This document shows positions 9,819 to 19,435 of a stretch of 64,000 bases of DNA, piece by piece. The DNA lies in NCBI GenBank assembly GCA_022836615.1, contig MU405257.1, forward strand, positions 62,001 to 126,000, given 5' to 3'. The position numbers and the translations under genes are program-made. Source of the stretch: Annulohypoxylon bovei var. microspora (taxonomy: Eukaryota > Ascomycota > Sordariomycetes > Xylariales > Hypoxylaceae). The notes under the pieces are model-generated. The model ran no database searches. It had not been told where the DNA came from and saw nothing but the letters and a program-made list of their open reading frames with translations. Every line of letters starts with the position of its first letter. The stretch's first letter is position 1.

Positions 9819-11645
9819 ATGTCTGATCATGAAGCTGCTACACTAAACGTCCGCGATGACGAGAAAATCGACGACGTGGAGCAAGCCGTAAAGCCATCTA
9901 GCCACAATACCCGCCGAAGCTCCTCGGAAAGCACCGCACTGGAAGAAGTTGGTCAAAAGAACGGAAATGCGTCTGTTCCCCCTACCGCAAACGGCGCAGG
10001 AAACCCGGCCGATGGCGCGACCCCAGCACCAAACAAGACGGAATTCGAGACGGGACGGACGAAATTTCAGACGACTGTTATTGTTTTCGCGCTCTGTTCA
10101 GCACTTTTCCTCGCCGCTCTCGACGTCACCATCATCACAACTGCAATTCCGACTATTGTCGAGCAATTCGACTCCCCGTCAGGATACACGTGGATCGGCG
10201 CATCCTATTTACTAGCGAATTCGGCCACCGTCCCCAGCTGGGGAAAGGTCTCCGATATATGGGGGCGTAAGCCGGTGCTCTTGGCTGCGGTAGCCATCTT
10301 TTGGATCGGATCGCTTATATGCGCGTTGAGCGTTAACGTCGGCATGCTGATCGCTGCCCGCGCCATCCAAGGCGTTGGGGGTGGCGGAATCGTGGTGCTC
10401 ACCAACATATGCGTTGGTGATCTATTCTCAATGCGTAAACGAGGCATGTATTATGCATTCTTCGGCATGGTGTGGGCTATAGCTTCTGCCATCGGACCCA
10501 TTCTCGGAGGCGTTTTCACATCCAAGGTGACCTGGCGTTGGTGTTTTTATGTGAACTTGCCGATTAGTGGCGTCGGCTTCTTCATACTCCTATTCGTCCT
10601 CAAGTTACACAACCCTCGCACACCGGTCTGGAAAGGCCTCGCCGCCATTGATTGGCTGGGTAGTCTTCTCATTATCGGCGGAACACTAATGTTCTTGTTC
10701 GGACTGGAGTTTGGTGGTGTTACCTATCCGTGGAATTCCGCCCCTACTATATGCTTGATCGTGTTCGGTATTGTCACAGTGGGAATATTCATCGCAGCCG
10801 AGAAGTGGTACGCGAAGTACCCTGTCATCCCGCTGCGGCTATTCAAATTTGGGAAAAACATATCGACTTTCGCCATCTGCATGGTTCATGGTTGTGTCTT
10901 CATATCCGGAAGTTACTATTTGCCGCTATACTTCCAGGCCGTCTTGGGCGCCTCGTCGCTTCTTTCCGGTGTTTACCTGTTACCATATGTGCTAGCGCTT
11001 TCTTTCATGTCAATCGGTTCAGGCCTATTCATGAAAAAGACGGGGAAATACCTTCCTGCCATCATTTTTGGCATGTTCTTCATGACACTCGGGTTTGGCC
11101 TGTTCATCGATCTCGGTCCTAAGGCTGACTGGCCCAAAATAATCATATTCCAGATCATCGCCGGTATAGGCGTCGGGCCAAACTTCCAATCGCCGCTCAT
11201 CGCTCTTCAAACGTCGGTCGAACCGCGCGACATCGCGGCAGTGACATCTACTTTTGGTTTCGTCCGCCAACTTTCGACATCGATATCCGTGGTTATCGGC
11301 GGTGTGGTATTCCAGAACGGGATGCAGAGACAATACCCAACTCTTCTAGCCCAGCTCGGCCCAGAACTTGCCGGACAACTTTCCGGCGGTAGTGCTGGTG
11401 GTAACGTCGGGCTGGTAGCATCCTTACCCGGCGAGCAAGGCGACATAGCCCGCGCGGCCTACTGGAACAGTTTGCGTGACATGTATATCATGTACACGGC
11501 CATCGCCGCTGTAGGGCTTCTCGTGAGTCCGTTTGTCAGCCAGAGGACGCTTAGTCGAGACCACCAGGAACATAAAACGGGGCTTCAAAGTCTCCGTCAG
11601 AATAGAGAGGGCAGTGCAAAGGCCGAGGAAAAGAATGGACAATAG
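9819..11645 (+). CDS. MFS drug:H+ antiporter-2 (DHA2, 14-TM) efflux transporter
   Basis: Uninterrupted 608-residue gene. Residues 1-82 are a hydrophilic Ser/Thr/Pro-rich cytosolic tail. From about 83 (TVIVFALCSALFLAALDVTI) come around 14 hydrophobic segments. DHA2 signatures are visible: LDVTIITTAIPTIV in TM1 (motif D1), GKVSDIWGRKPVLL (motif A) between TM2 and TM3, and a glycine-rich AIGPILGGVF motif C in TM5. The family exports hydrophobic toxicants, antibiotics or self-made metabolites across the plasma membrane in exchange for protons. No biosynthetic genes are adjacent, so a cluster role is not supported and the substrate cannot be given. A loop of about 45 residues with GGSAGGNVG precedes the last membrane segment, as is common in fungal toxin-efflux-type pumps. 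Confidence 0.95.
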   Translation: MSDHEAATLNVRDDEKIDDVEQAVKPSSHNTRRSSSESTALEEVGQKNGNASVPPTANGAGNPADGATPAPNKTEFETGRTKFQTTVIVFALCSALFLAALDVTIITTAIPTIVEQFDSPSGYTWIGASYLLANSATVPSWGKVSDIWGRKPVLLAAVAIFWIGSLICALSVNVGMLIAARAIQGVGGGGIVVLTNICVGDLFSMRKRGMYYAFFGMVWAIASAIGPILGGVFTSKVTWRWCFYVNLPISGVGFFILLFVLKLHNPRTPVWKGLAAIDWLGSLLIIGGTLMFLFGLEFGGVTYPWNSAPTICLIVFGIVTVGIFIAAEKWYAKYPVIPLRLFKFGKNISTFAICMVHGCVFISGSYYLPLYFQAVLGASSLLSGVYLLPYVLALSFMSIGSGLFMKKTGKYLPAIIFGMFFMTLGFGLFIDLGPKADWPKIIIFQIIAGIGVGPNFQSPLIALQTSVEPRDIAAVTSTFGFVRQLSTSISVVIGGVVFQNGMQRQYPTLLAQLGPELAGQLSGGSAGGNVGLVASLPGEQGDIARAAYWNSLRDMYIMYTAIAAVGLLVSPFVSQRTLSRDHQEHKTGLQSLRQNREGSAKAEEKNGQ

Positions 11646-12922
11646 CGCAAGCTAGGATTGGATTTAATTTGATATGATTGTGATTGTCGATACGCATCTA
11701 CGTGTATATAAGCATGGGTGGCGCAAGCAGCGCAAGGAGCGCGTCGTTTTAGGTAGTTTTGGATAGGGTTTAGAATATCCGGATCCCATATCATCGTACA
11801 TAGAAAAAAAAAAGATGATCTACCTACTTTTATGGAGAGCGAATATTTGCGTGATAGAGCTATTTGTCATGGATTAGGCAAGACCTACGGATATTTGATA
11901 ATTCGTGTGGAACTGACGTTAAACATACCCAGCTTGAGCTTGCCTGAGGTGGTTAATGCATACCAAGCCTTGCCAAGGACCGATTCACCACTAACCTAAT
12001 TCTAATCGACTGGATGTAACTTGGCAACAGCTAATCCTCGAACCTTATAGCGTAGCACTCTATAGCGTCCAGACTGGTGGTACCGCCTAGCCTCTAGTTC
12101 GGGACAAGGGTCACGCAGATTGAACCCGGTCCGCGGGCTTAGGACTCGCGATAATACATATTCCTTCATAGGTAATCCTATGGATCATTCACCTAGTCCC
12201 ATGCAAACTAGACTAGAGCACGGCGGGATGCAACGGTCTGCCGTGGTTGTAAAGTGGGATGGGTTAAGGATTGTACGGTCGGGACGCTGTTCCGATGCGG
12301 GAGTGTGCACATCGCACGATAGGCGACCGGGGTCTTTGGTAAGTATAGATAAGCTTTCTACGTAGAGGGCATATACTAAGTAGCCCAGGCAAAATTATAC
12401 CGTCTATGCTTGGGGCGACCAGATTCAGTGGTCGTGATAGCTTCGTCTCAATGCTGACAGGTATGATCGACGATGGACTAAGCTACGTAATTATAAGCCC
12501 AAATTAACACATCCCACCACCGACATCACCAGCTTCTCTTTCCACGCGAATGAAATGTTCAGTATAAGTAGGTTAATCGTATTGATCATATTTACTAAAT
12601 CCAAGGTCCCGTGAATGACAGTGGCCTTCTTCGATAATCATCTCAATGATCTCAATGAAGAGAGTAGGTAAGTATCTCAGTGAATCCCAATGCCGCCATA
12701 CCTACCTAGTAACCTCGTTCCCGAAGAAGAAAAATCAAGTTCGTCCTTCAAACCCCAAACCCCGAGCCCCGTAATGATACACAGGGACACCGACCATAAA
12801 ACCGCATGTAGGTGCATAAATGACATTCCAAGAGGCCAACCTTTCATAACCTCTCTTCTCTTCTCGTCTCCCCATCCTCATCCTCTCTTCCCAACCCTCG
12901 CCCTCGCACCAGCCACCCCTCC
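11646..12922. other. Intergenic, 3' of transporter and 3' of a convergent gene
   Basis: Lies between convergent genes. I see no gene. Several frames of 60-80 codons around 12120-12365 and 12690-12926 have no recognisable features, and the latter is Pro-rich low-complexity 3'-flank sequence. Confidence 0.5.
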
Positions 12923-13303
12923 TTAACCAATCAACCCCATCTTGCGCCAAACCAACAACAACAGCTTCAAGAACCCGATCATCATAGTCAAGATAGCAGC
13001 GAACGCGACGGCGACCATGAGCGCCGACAGCATCCACAGCAGGACGCGGGCGGGCCAGGGGGTGTTCTTGAACGGGTCGTCCTTGCCCGTCTCCTCCTCC
13101 TCGGCCTCCCCTCCGAGCCCCAGCTCCAGGTTCTGGGAGTGCGCATAAGCAGGCGGCGCCGTGGCCGCCTCGACGTCGCGCTCCGACAGACTAATAAACG
13201 GCGTCGACTCCGCGGCCGCGGCCGATGAGGCGTCCTCGGCGTACGCCGGGCACGGCAGGTCCGCGTCTGCGGGGGCGAGGGGCTTGAGGGGGACGTCTGC
13301 CAT
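12923..13303 (-). CDS. Small single-pass (tail-anchored-like) membrane protein, 126 aa
   Basis: Single exon; the start CAAAATGG is optimal. Residues 1-80 are hydrophilic and acidic with an Ala/Pro-rich stretch and a Glu run (EAEEEETGKDD). Then comes the motif PFKNTPWPARVLLW, a hydrophobic stretch of about 33 residues (about 85-118), and a short basic end WRKMGLIG. This suggests an N-out or cytosolic tail with a C-terminal anchor, either one long or two short helices. GC-rich, C/G-ending codons fit the other real genes here. I do not recognise the family and give no function. Confidence 0.65.
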   Translation of the reverse strand: MADVPLKPLAPADADLPCPAYAEDASSAAAAESTPFISLSERDVEAATAPPAYAHSQNLELGLGGEAEEEETGKDDPFKNTPWPARVLLWMLSALMVAVAFAAILTMMIGFLKLLLLVWRKMGLIG

Positions 13304-14518
13304 TTTGGTGGGGGGCTGGTTTGGTTGAGGTTTGTGAGTGTTGATTTGGTGGCGGTTGTGATTGGGTTGAAGTTGATGTTGACGTTATTCCCGAGAGAGA
13401 AAAAAGACCAGCTTTGTATTCCCCGTTTGTTGAGTGATCGCCTGATTGCTTGATTGCTTGACTGCTTAAGCGTGTGATTAATCTAGGCGCCAATTTTGAT
13501 GTGTTTCATACGCAGATTCAGAAAGAGATCTCAATGTAAATATCGCAAACAGACTCTTTCCGCTTCAATTCGAATGAACGTAAAAAGAACAAATTTCAAT
13601 AAACCAGCTGAAGTTCAAAAAGGTAACAACCCCTCGTAATATAAGGTTCCCTTACGCGTCGCAGTGGCCGCTGAGCCGCAACACCGCCCCGGACCCCCCT
13701 GAAGGAGCGAGACGTTCTGACTGGCTGATCGGGCTGACGTCCCTATGCGATTTGAAATCTTAATCCTATCCCAGATCCTTCCGCCGTAACCCTAACCCCC
13801 GAAAGCGCTATCGCGACATCACCACCTACCTATTAAGGTCACAAATGTCTAGGACTTGGTAGTTAATCAATGATCTCCCTTAGCATTCAAACTAACAAGT
13901 CCTAGCTAGAAGTTATAAGGTCATTGTAGCTCAATGTCATCCAAACTTTACAGGATCTTGAAACGACTGACGGAACTCAGCTGACGGTTACACGGGACTT
14001 TTCAGCAGAATCCCCCATCTTAATACCTACCTAGGTATTAAGATGTATAGGTAACTTAGAATTGGGTAGGCAGATAATGTGGCTTGGAACACTCAGCCAG
14101 ACTCAAGCACATGCCTGCACCAAGTCCGTTCACTGCACACGACCTATCACTGCATACCGTATCCCAAGAAATATCTTGAGCCAGCCATCCTCGCAGCCTC
14201 GAAGCTGAGGATATAAGTTGCCTTCTATAAATCTATTTTATCGCTTACCAAGCACAATGCTCCCTTTCTCCGTCTAAATCCGAACCCCCGATATGAAAAC
14301 CTGCCCAGCGCCTTGACCTGTACTCATATTTCTAAAGATCGTGAGCGAGCTTTCCGCATCCAGGCTCGCTTGCCCTATTGCATTTTCCCTCCTTTGCGCT
14401 GGGACGCAATTAAGTATTTTAATCGCTGATATGCGGAAATCTCAAATAAACCAGACGCACGCTCCTTAATTAGATGTTTATCCCATGTAGACCAGAACTC
14501 TTATACGATGAGAACGCA
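13304..14518. other. Intergenic region
   Basis: No gene supported. It contains the promoter of the small membrane protein, a short telomere-like CCCTAACCC (about 13788-13797) and the perfect palindrome described separately. Codon-like character is absent. Confidence 0.55.
14016..14045. repeat. Perfect inverted repeat, 13-bp arms and 4-bp loop
   Basis: CATCTTAATACCT at 14016-14028 and its exact complement AGGTATTAAGATG at 14033-14045 flank ACCT. The centre is the CCTAGG/TACCTA word that recurs in the intergenic DNA of this window. It lies in no gene. Confidence 0.8.
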
Positions 14519-16841
14519 TCAGCAGTCGGGTTGGCTGACGGGGATATTAAGAGGCACGCTTGTAGCCAGTCCGCTCAGACTCGTCTCTTTGAACTCGTTT
14601 CGCATGCCTTGCGCCGTGACCCGCATAGCACGAATAGCGTCGTCGAGTCGAACCTTCGGAGTGCCTGCCTCGCTGCTAAGAGCTAAATTCGCGCTCGTGA
14701 TAGCTTTCACGGCACCTAGAGCGTTGCGCTCGATGCACGGAGCCTGAACAAGTCCTCCGATAGGATCGCATGTCAAACCCAGGTTGTGTTCAATACCAAT
14801 TTCGGCTGCTTGTTCGATCATCTCGGGACTGGCGCCCATACAAGCCGCGAAAGCACCTGCTGCCATCGAGCAGGCCACGCCGACCTCAGCCATGCATCCC
14901 CCTTCAGCTGCCGAGATGGTCGCGCCACGCTTGTATAGCATTCCAATAGCGGACGCCGTCAAGAGGAATGTGAGAATATCGCGCTCAGGGTCGTCACTGA
15001 TAAACTCAATCGTATATTTGAGTACGGCAGGTATGATACCTGCCGCGCCATTGGTTGGGGCCGTGACGATTCGCCCACCGGCCGCATTCGTTTCATTGAC
15101 AGCAATGGCGTATACAGACAAATAATCCATAGCTGGAAATGTAGTGCGACGAGGAGGCGTTGGCCTGATCGGGTGATAAACGTCGCCATGTATTCGTAGA
15201 GGGCCTCGCCTACCAACAGCACTTCTCCGGCCCAGTGCCGTCACTCCCTTTTTCGGCAATTCGGATATAGCTGTGCTCGCTGAGGATGTTAAGTCATTGT
15301 CGTGTTTCGCGGCAGATAATTGTGCTTGAGATTTAGTCGTGTCCGGTGACTGGGTGTGGGAAGGGTAAAGTCCTCTCGTTAGTCGTTTATACAGTGCTGG
15401 CGCTCGTCTATGTAGTTTGAGCGAGCCTGGTAGTAATGTATCGAGAGGTGCCTGCACGCCTTCCAATATACTATCGTCCATGACTTCCCAGATATTCATC
15501 AACTTCCGGTAAATCTCGTCATCCGTGTACCCATGGCTCTTCTCGTTCTCGTACACTAGTTGTGCAATAGTCAGGTTATGCTTATGACATAATGCTAGCA
15601 GGCTGCGAGCGTCACGGAACGGATAACGAGGTTGTGTAGATGTAGTCTTAGTGCTTGCAGCTTCAGTCTCTGAGGCTGCGGGTGTGACAGGAGAGCCACT
15701 TGCCCCTCCTTGAGAGCTAGTCTTAAGCAGAGCCGTCGATTCGTTAGTGGGGTCTTCATCCAGAGGCTTGATTTCAGAGCCAATCCTACGATCTCCTACC
15801 GCATCTGCTCTCCTAATCTCCTTGTAGAACAAATTCTCAGCTAAATCAGCTGGATGCCCCCCGCTTCCCTCCGCTTGGAGCTCTTTGGCGTCGGCTGAAG
15901 CGAGTTCCGCAGCTTGGCTTTCCGCTGCGGCTGTAGCGGCTGTTGACAATGCACCATTAACGACGAAACCTCCACCCACACTGAAGAAGTCGTTGGTTGC
16001 AAGCAACATGCCTTGGTCGTCGAATACCATGAAGCGCATTCCGTTACTGTGTACGAGTAACTTCTTGCCCCATTCCCATTTGAAATCTTTTTCGTAGTCG
16101 AAGTCGATTTCTTTACCTTTATCCTCGGGAAGTCCATGACCCAGGAATAACTTCTTGTCTTTCTTGATCTGTATGAAGCGGGTAGGCACGTAAGAAGTGT
16201 CAACTGTCTCCACATTCGCGCTTTCGAGGCCCAGGAGCAGTGCAGAAGGTGTCATGCTATCCAATACAAGGTCAGTATATGTCGCTAAGTGATTTTAGAT
16301 GAGCTATCGGTCATATATGTTTGATGCCGTAGCTCTTCTAAATGATGTGAATTTAAATTGGCTAAATTTGATCCCAAGACAGTTGAATGAGGAATGATCA
16401 TGTGTTGAAGAATACATACTGGCCCTCCCCCGTGAGCGCAAGACTGCCATAGATTGAAATGCGAATCTTGTGGACCTGGTCTAGCAAGCCAGCCTCGACC
16501 AGATCGGCTACGAAGATACCGCCAGCACGCATAGGCCCAACTGTGTGAGACGACGAAGGTCCAATGCCAACAGAGAAGAGATCGAAGGTCGAGATAACGG
16601 CATGTTCATGATCGGCTTCACTGTAAGTACCGGATTGGGCATCTTCGTTGCTATCAAAGCTGACCGGCGTCGTGCTAAGAAATCGAGTCTGCAGCGTGCG
16701 TGGTGAAACTCTTGCTATACGACTCCATCTATAATGGTTCGTCCTGACCGCATTAGTTTGCCATTTGGTCGTCACTCGCCGGGATGTTATGCCAACGGCA
16801 TTGCGAAGCAGGTTGAGCTGCTTCACCGCCGTGCGGCTCAT
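14519..16841 (-). CDS. L-serine dehydratase, iron-sulfur type (alpha and beta domains fused)
   Basis: Two exons, 16841-16420 and 16256-14519; the 163-bp intron (GTATGT..GATAG, 16419-16257) is placed by restoring LTGEG-HMTPSALLLGLE; 719 residues. It converts L-serine to pyruvate and ammonia using a [4Fe-4S] cluster rather than PLP. Residues 1-60 are rich in Arg, Ser and Thr with few acids (RRVTTKWQTN, RTLQTRFLSTTP), a likely mitochondrial leader. The beta domain shows STFDLFSVGIGPSSSHTVGP. The alpha domain shows GGRIVTAPTNGAAGIIPAVL, and its cysteines lie in AAEGGCMAEVGVACSMAAGA and NLGLTCDPIGGLVQAPC, the cluster-binding region of the family. Between the domains are Ala/Ser/Thr-rich insertions (about 260-300 and 385-440 by my count) that lengthen it well beyond bacterial SdaA (about 450 residues). 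Confidence 0.92.
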
Positions 16842-17662
16842 CGTGAGTTAATGATGTAGGTACCTATGTAGGTAGCGAGTGGATAGGATTAAGGATGAGA
16901 TGAAAGTGAGTGACCAATATGATTATGCTCAATAAGAATGAACCACCTCAAAGATCTAACCAGTTGAAAAACAATTAAATGAATTGACTGAGATGTATCC
17001 CCCGCAAATAAAGACAAATGAAGAGAAATGGTTATCAGAATTGGAAGTTCGGTGACTAGAATTGAATTGTTAAACGTAAGCACTATCCAATGATGTGACT
17101 GCGATTTCCAAAAACACGAGTCAATGAGGGCAGATCATTGGATTATCGGGGAAGCTTAGACCAAGGATCTGACGTCGAACCTTCCCCCGTTCCCTAAAGA
17201 AGATCTGTACTGTAGGTACTTAAGATACCCGAGAACAAGATAAGTTTACGGTGGGGTGTTCCAATCAGATGGAAACTTGCTTAACTTCGTAAATACCCGA
17301 ACCTATTGATGCTTAAAATATCACATGGAAACCAGCGGTGAAAAGCTTTGCGGTAAGACATTATCTGAGTGGGCTTGGAGATTGGACATTAGTTGGTTGC
17401 GCGTAATGCGAGCACCCTGCTTGGATATTGATCTTTACCGACAAAGATAAGCTCCAGCTCCAATCTTTGTTTGCACAGATTCGAAAAATTCAAAATATAA
17501 ATTGGTCTTCTGTGATTCCCTAGATCATCAAACCTAGGTGCTGATACAGGTCCATTTCCTTTCTAATGTTATATTCAAGTTAGGTATGTTCAACGGAGAA
17601 GAGTAGTCTGTCAGTCAGCCACACAACATTTTATGACGTAGGGAGGAAACAGCTCATTAATA
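16842..17662. other. Intergenic, promoter of the serine dehydratase
   Basis: No gene supported. A TAGGTACCTATGTAGGTAG cluster lies at about 16857-16875, directly behind the dehydratase ATG. Confidence 0.5.
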
Positions 17663-17914
17663 TCAGATTGTAATAGTCATTCCCAAATCTTTGCTTTGAT
17701 CCTCATCATTCGTGCACGGCAATGTCCCGCACTGCTCATCCTCAGGTTTCCTATCATAATCATTGGTGCATTGCAAACCTTGCAGAAGACATATCTTCCA
17801 TATCCCCGGCCTCAGGTCATCGTTTAAATCGCAATGATACTCGGAGTTATGTCGGTGACAGTAGCTGCAAGTTGATAATCGTCGGGTGGCATTCCTGGTA
17901 GTCATGCCGCTCAT
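17663..17914 (-). CDS. Possible small Cys-rich protein, 83 aa (uncertain)
   Basis: A frame from ATG 17914 gives MSGMTTRNATRRLSTCSYC and continues with HRHNSEYHC, then pairs of spaced cysteines (ICLLQGLQC, QCGTLPC) and an acidic tail. The CxxC..H..C spacing near the N-terminus resembles a zinc-binding knuckle. No signal peptide is visible, so it is not an obvious effector. It lies about 90 bp downstream of the F-box-like gene on the same strand and could instead be that gene's 3' region. Low confidence. Confidence 0.25.
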   Translation of the reverse strand: MSGMTTRNATRRLSTCSYCHRHNSEYHCDLNDDLRPGIWKICLLQGLQCTNDYDRKPEDEQCGTLPCTNDEDQSKDLGMTITI

Positions 17915-18001
17915 ATGAATGCGATTGTTCTCGTTCGTGGATCTTTACGATACAGAACATCGTCATGTTCTTATCGATATAGTAATCCGGAATAGGGGTG
18001 A

Positions 18002-18859
18002 TCATATGAGAAAGGGTGTCGGTCGAATCTTCGACGGTTTTACGAGTTGAGCTCCCTTAAGAGCCTTGATCACGTTCATGTATGGAATTTTCAATGCTCT
18101 TGCGGTACCCTTCCATTCGCCCTCGCATTTTTGGCCTGACGGGTGGGCGCGATGGAAATGACACCAAAAGTTTAAATGGTCGTCGGCGTCGACGTAAAGT
18201 GCGATCTTCGGTATCTTAGACTCCTCCAGGAATTTGAGGAAGTTTTGGAATGGCGTCTTCGTGATGAAACGTGGCGCGCAGATCACCATTTCCTCTCCTT
18301 TCAAAGTTGTGACACGGATATCGTCACAGCTAAACATATCCTCCTTGCAGCCCCAAAATCCAGCACTGGGAAAGTGACTTCCGATTTCTAGTTGAAGATG
18401 CTGAAGCTTTCCTCCTTCGTTCATCTCCCTTAGGGCAGTGCCATACGACTCTCCAAATAGGTCGATCTGCTCTTTCATGAAGAATCTAATGGTCAAGGTT
18501 CGTACGTACTGCCGAGGAGCAACTCTAGTGATAGGTCCAGTCAAGAAAGGGTCGGCGGTTCCTCTAAGGTGCATATTATCGAGGTAAACTTCCTGATAGA
18601 ATATCGCGGCGGCCTCCGCAAATAAACGTTGACATGTTAAGAATAGGTGAACGACATCTCTATTATCAACATCCCAATCGAGGATTATGAGCTTTAGGAT
18701 ATGGTCTCTTAGCTCCGGAGGAAGGTTGAAGAACTGAAACGGCCCCTTCCAACAATTCGGAGAAGTACGGGTTTTCTGAGTTGGTTTCGGGCGGAATGCA
18801 ATAGATCTGCTCCCGAATTTCCCCATCGTTCGACCCGGCCTGCCCGGCCTAGTTTTCAT
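18002..18859 (-). CDS. F-box-like domain protein, 285 aa
   Basis: Single-exon gene starting at ATG 18859 (MKTRPGRPGRTMGKFG). After a basic leader comes FFNLPPELRDHILKLII, followed by VVHLFLTCQRLFAEAAAIFY. This is the LPPELR-HIL / L..C+RLF.EA..IFY pattern of the F-box-like or 2EXR-type modules common in large lineage-specific fungal families. The remainder (about 110-285) is a mixed alpha/beta region without repeats I can name. Such proteins are usually presumed SCF substrate adaptors, but the target is unknown and divergent members may not bind Skp1. No intron is needed. A second small frame follows about 90 bp downstream. Confidence 0.75.
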   Translation of the reverse strand: MKTRPGRPGRTMGKFGSRSIAFRPKPTQKTRTSPNCWKGPFQFFNLPPELRDHILKLIILDWDVDNRDVVHLFLTCQRLFAEAAAIFYQEVYLDNMHLRGTADPFLTGPITRVAPRQYVRTLTIRFFMKEQIDLFGESYGTALREMNEGGKLQHLQLEIGSHFPSAGFWGCKEDMFSCDDIRVTTLKGEEMVICAPRFITKTPFQNFLKFLEESKIPKIALYVDADDHLNFWCHFHRAHPSGQKCEGEWKGTARALKIPYMNVIKALKGAQLVKPSKIRPTPFLI

Positions 18860-19435
18860 CGATACCTTCCAATGATAGAGCTTCGGCTAAGACTTGGCCT
18901 CAGGCCTCTTCTCTAGTTAGATGAATAATTTAGACATGAATGTGTTATTTTAATGTGTGGTTGATAGGTTGACGAGTCCAGCTACAAGTCTGTATGTGTC
19001 GGTTGTAGATAATTCATGGAGTTGAAGTAGTATGTAAAGGCGGTATGTTGGAGGTACCGAAGTACGGACTGAGATATTTCTACCGACTTATGTAATCTGT
19101 ATGTGTACGGGGGAACCTGCTCAAGGTTGGAACCTTAATTCGCCGAGACCCATTTAAAAGTGCAATGCAACCGCGCTCGCGTTTCCCCCCCCCCTTTCCC
19201 TCCTGGGATCCACCCACTGTGCCGGACCTTGATTAACGAATCTCGTATCTTCAATTTGCACTTGTGCATAACTTACTGTACAATAGCGGGCTGACCACGT
19301 TGGACACTCTCCTTTTGCGATTCCGTGATGCTCGGGAGTATACGTTGTTGTTTGCGCACGTATTAATTAATTTCATGTCTTCATAATAGTGTATAGGTAC
19401 TTCTCTGGGCATATTTGCCTATTCTTTTTTTCACA
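18860..19435. other. Divergent promoter region between the F-box-like gene and GUP1
   Basis: 576 bp between divergently transcribed genes, with a C-run at about 19187-19196. No gene seen. Confidence 0.55.

Noticed and set aside
9819..11645. Secondary-metabolite cluster around the DHA2 transporter
   Set aside because: No synthase, tailoring enzyme or regulator lies nearby.
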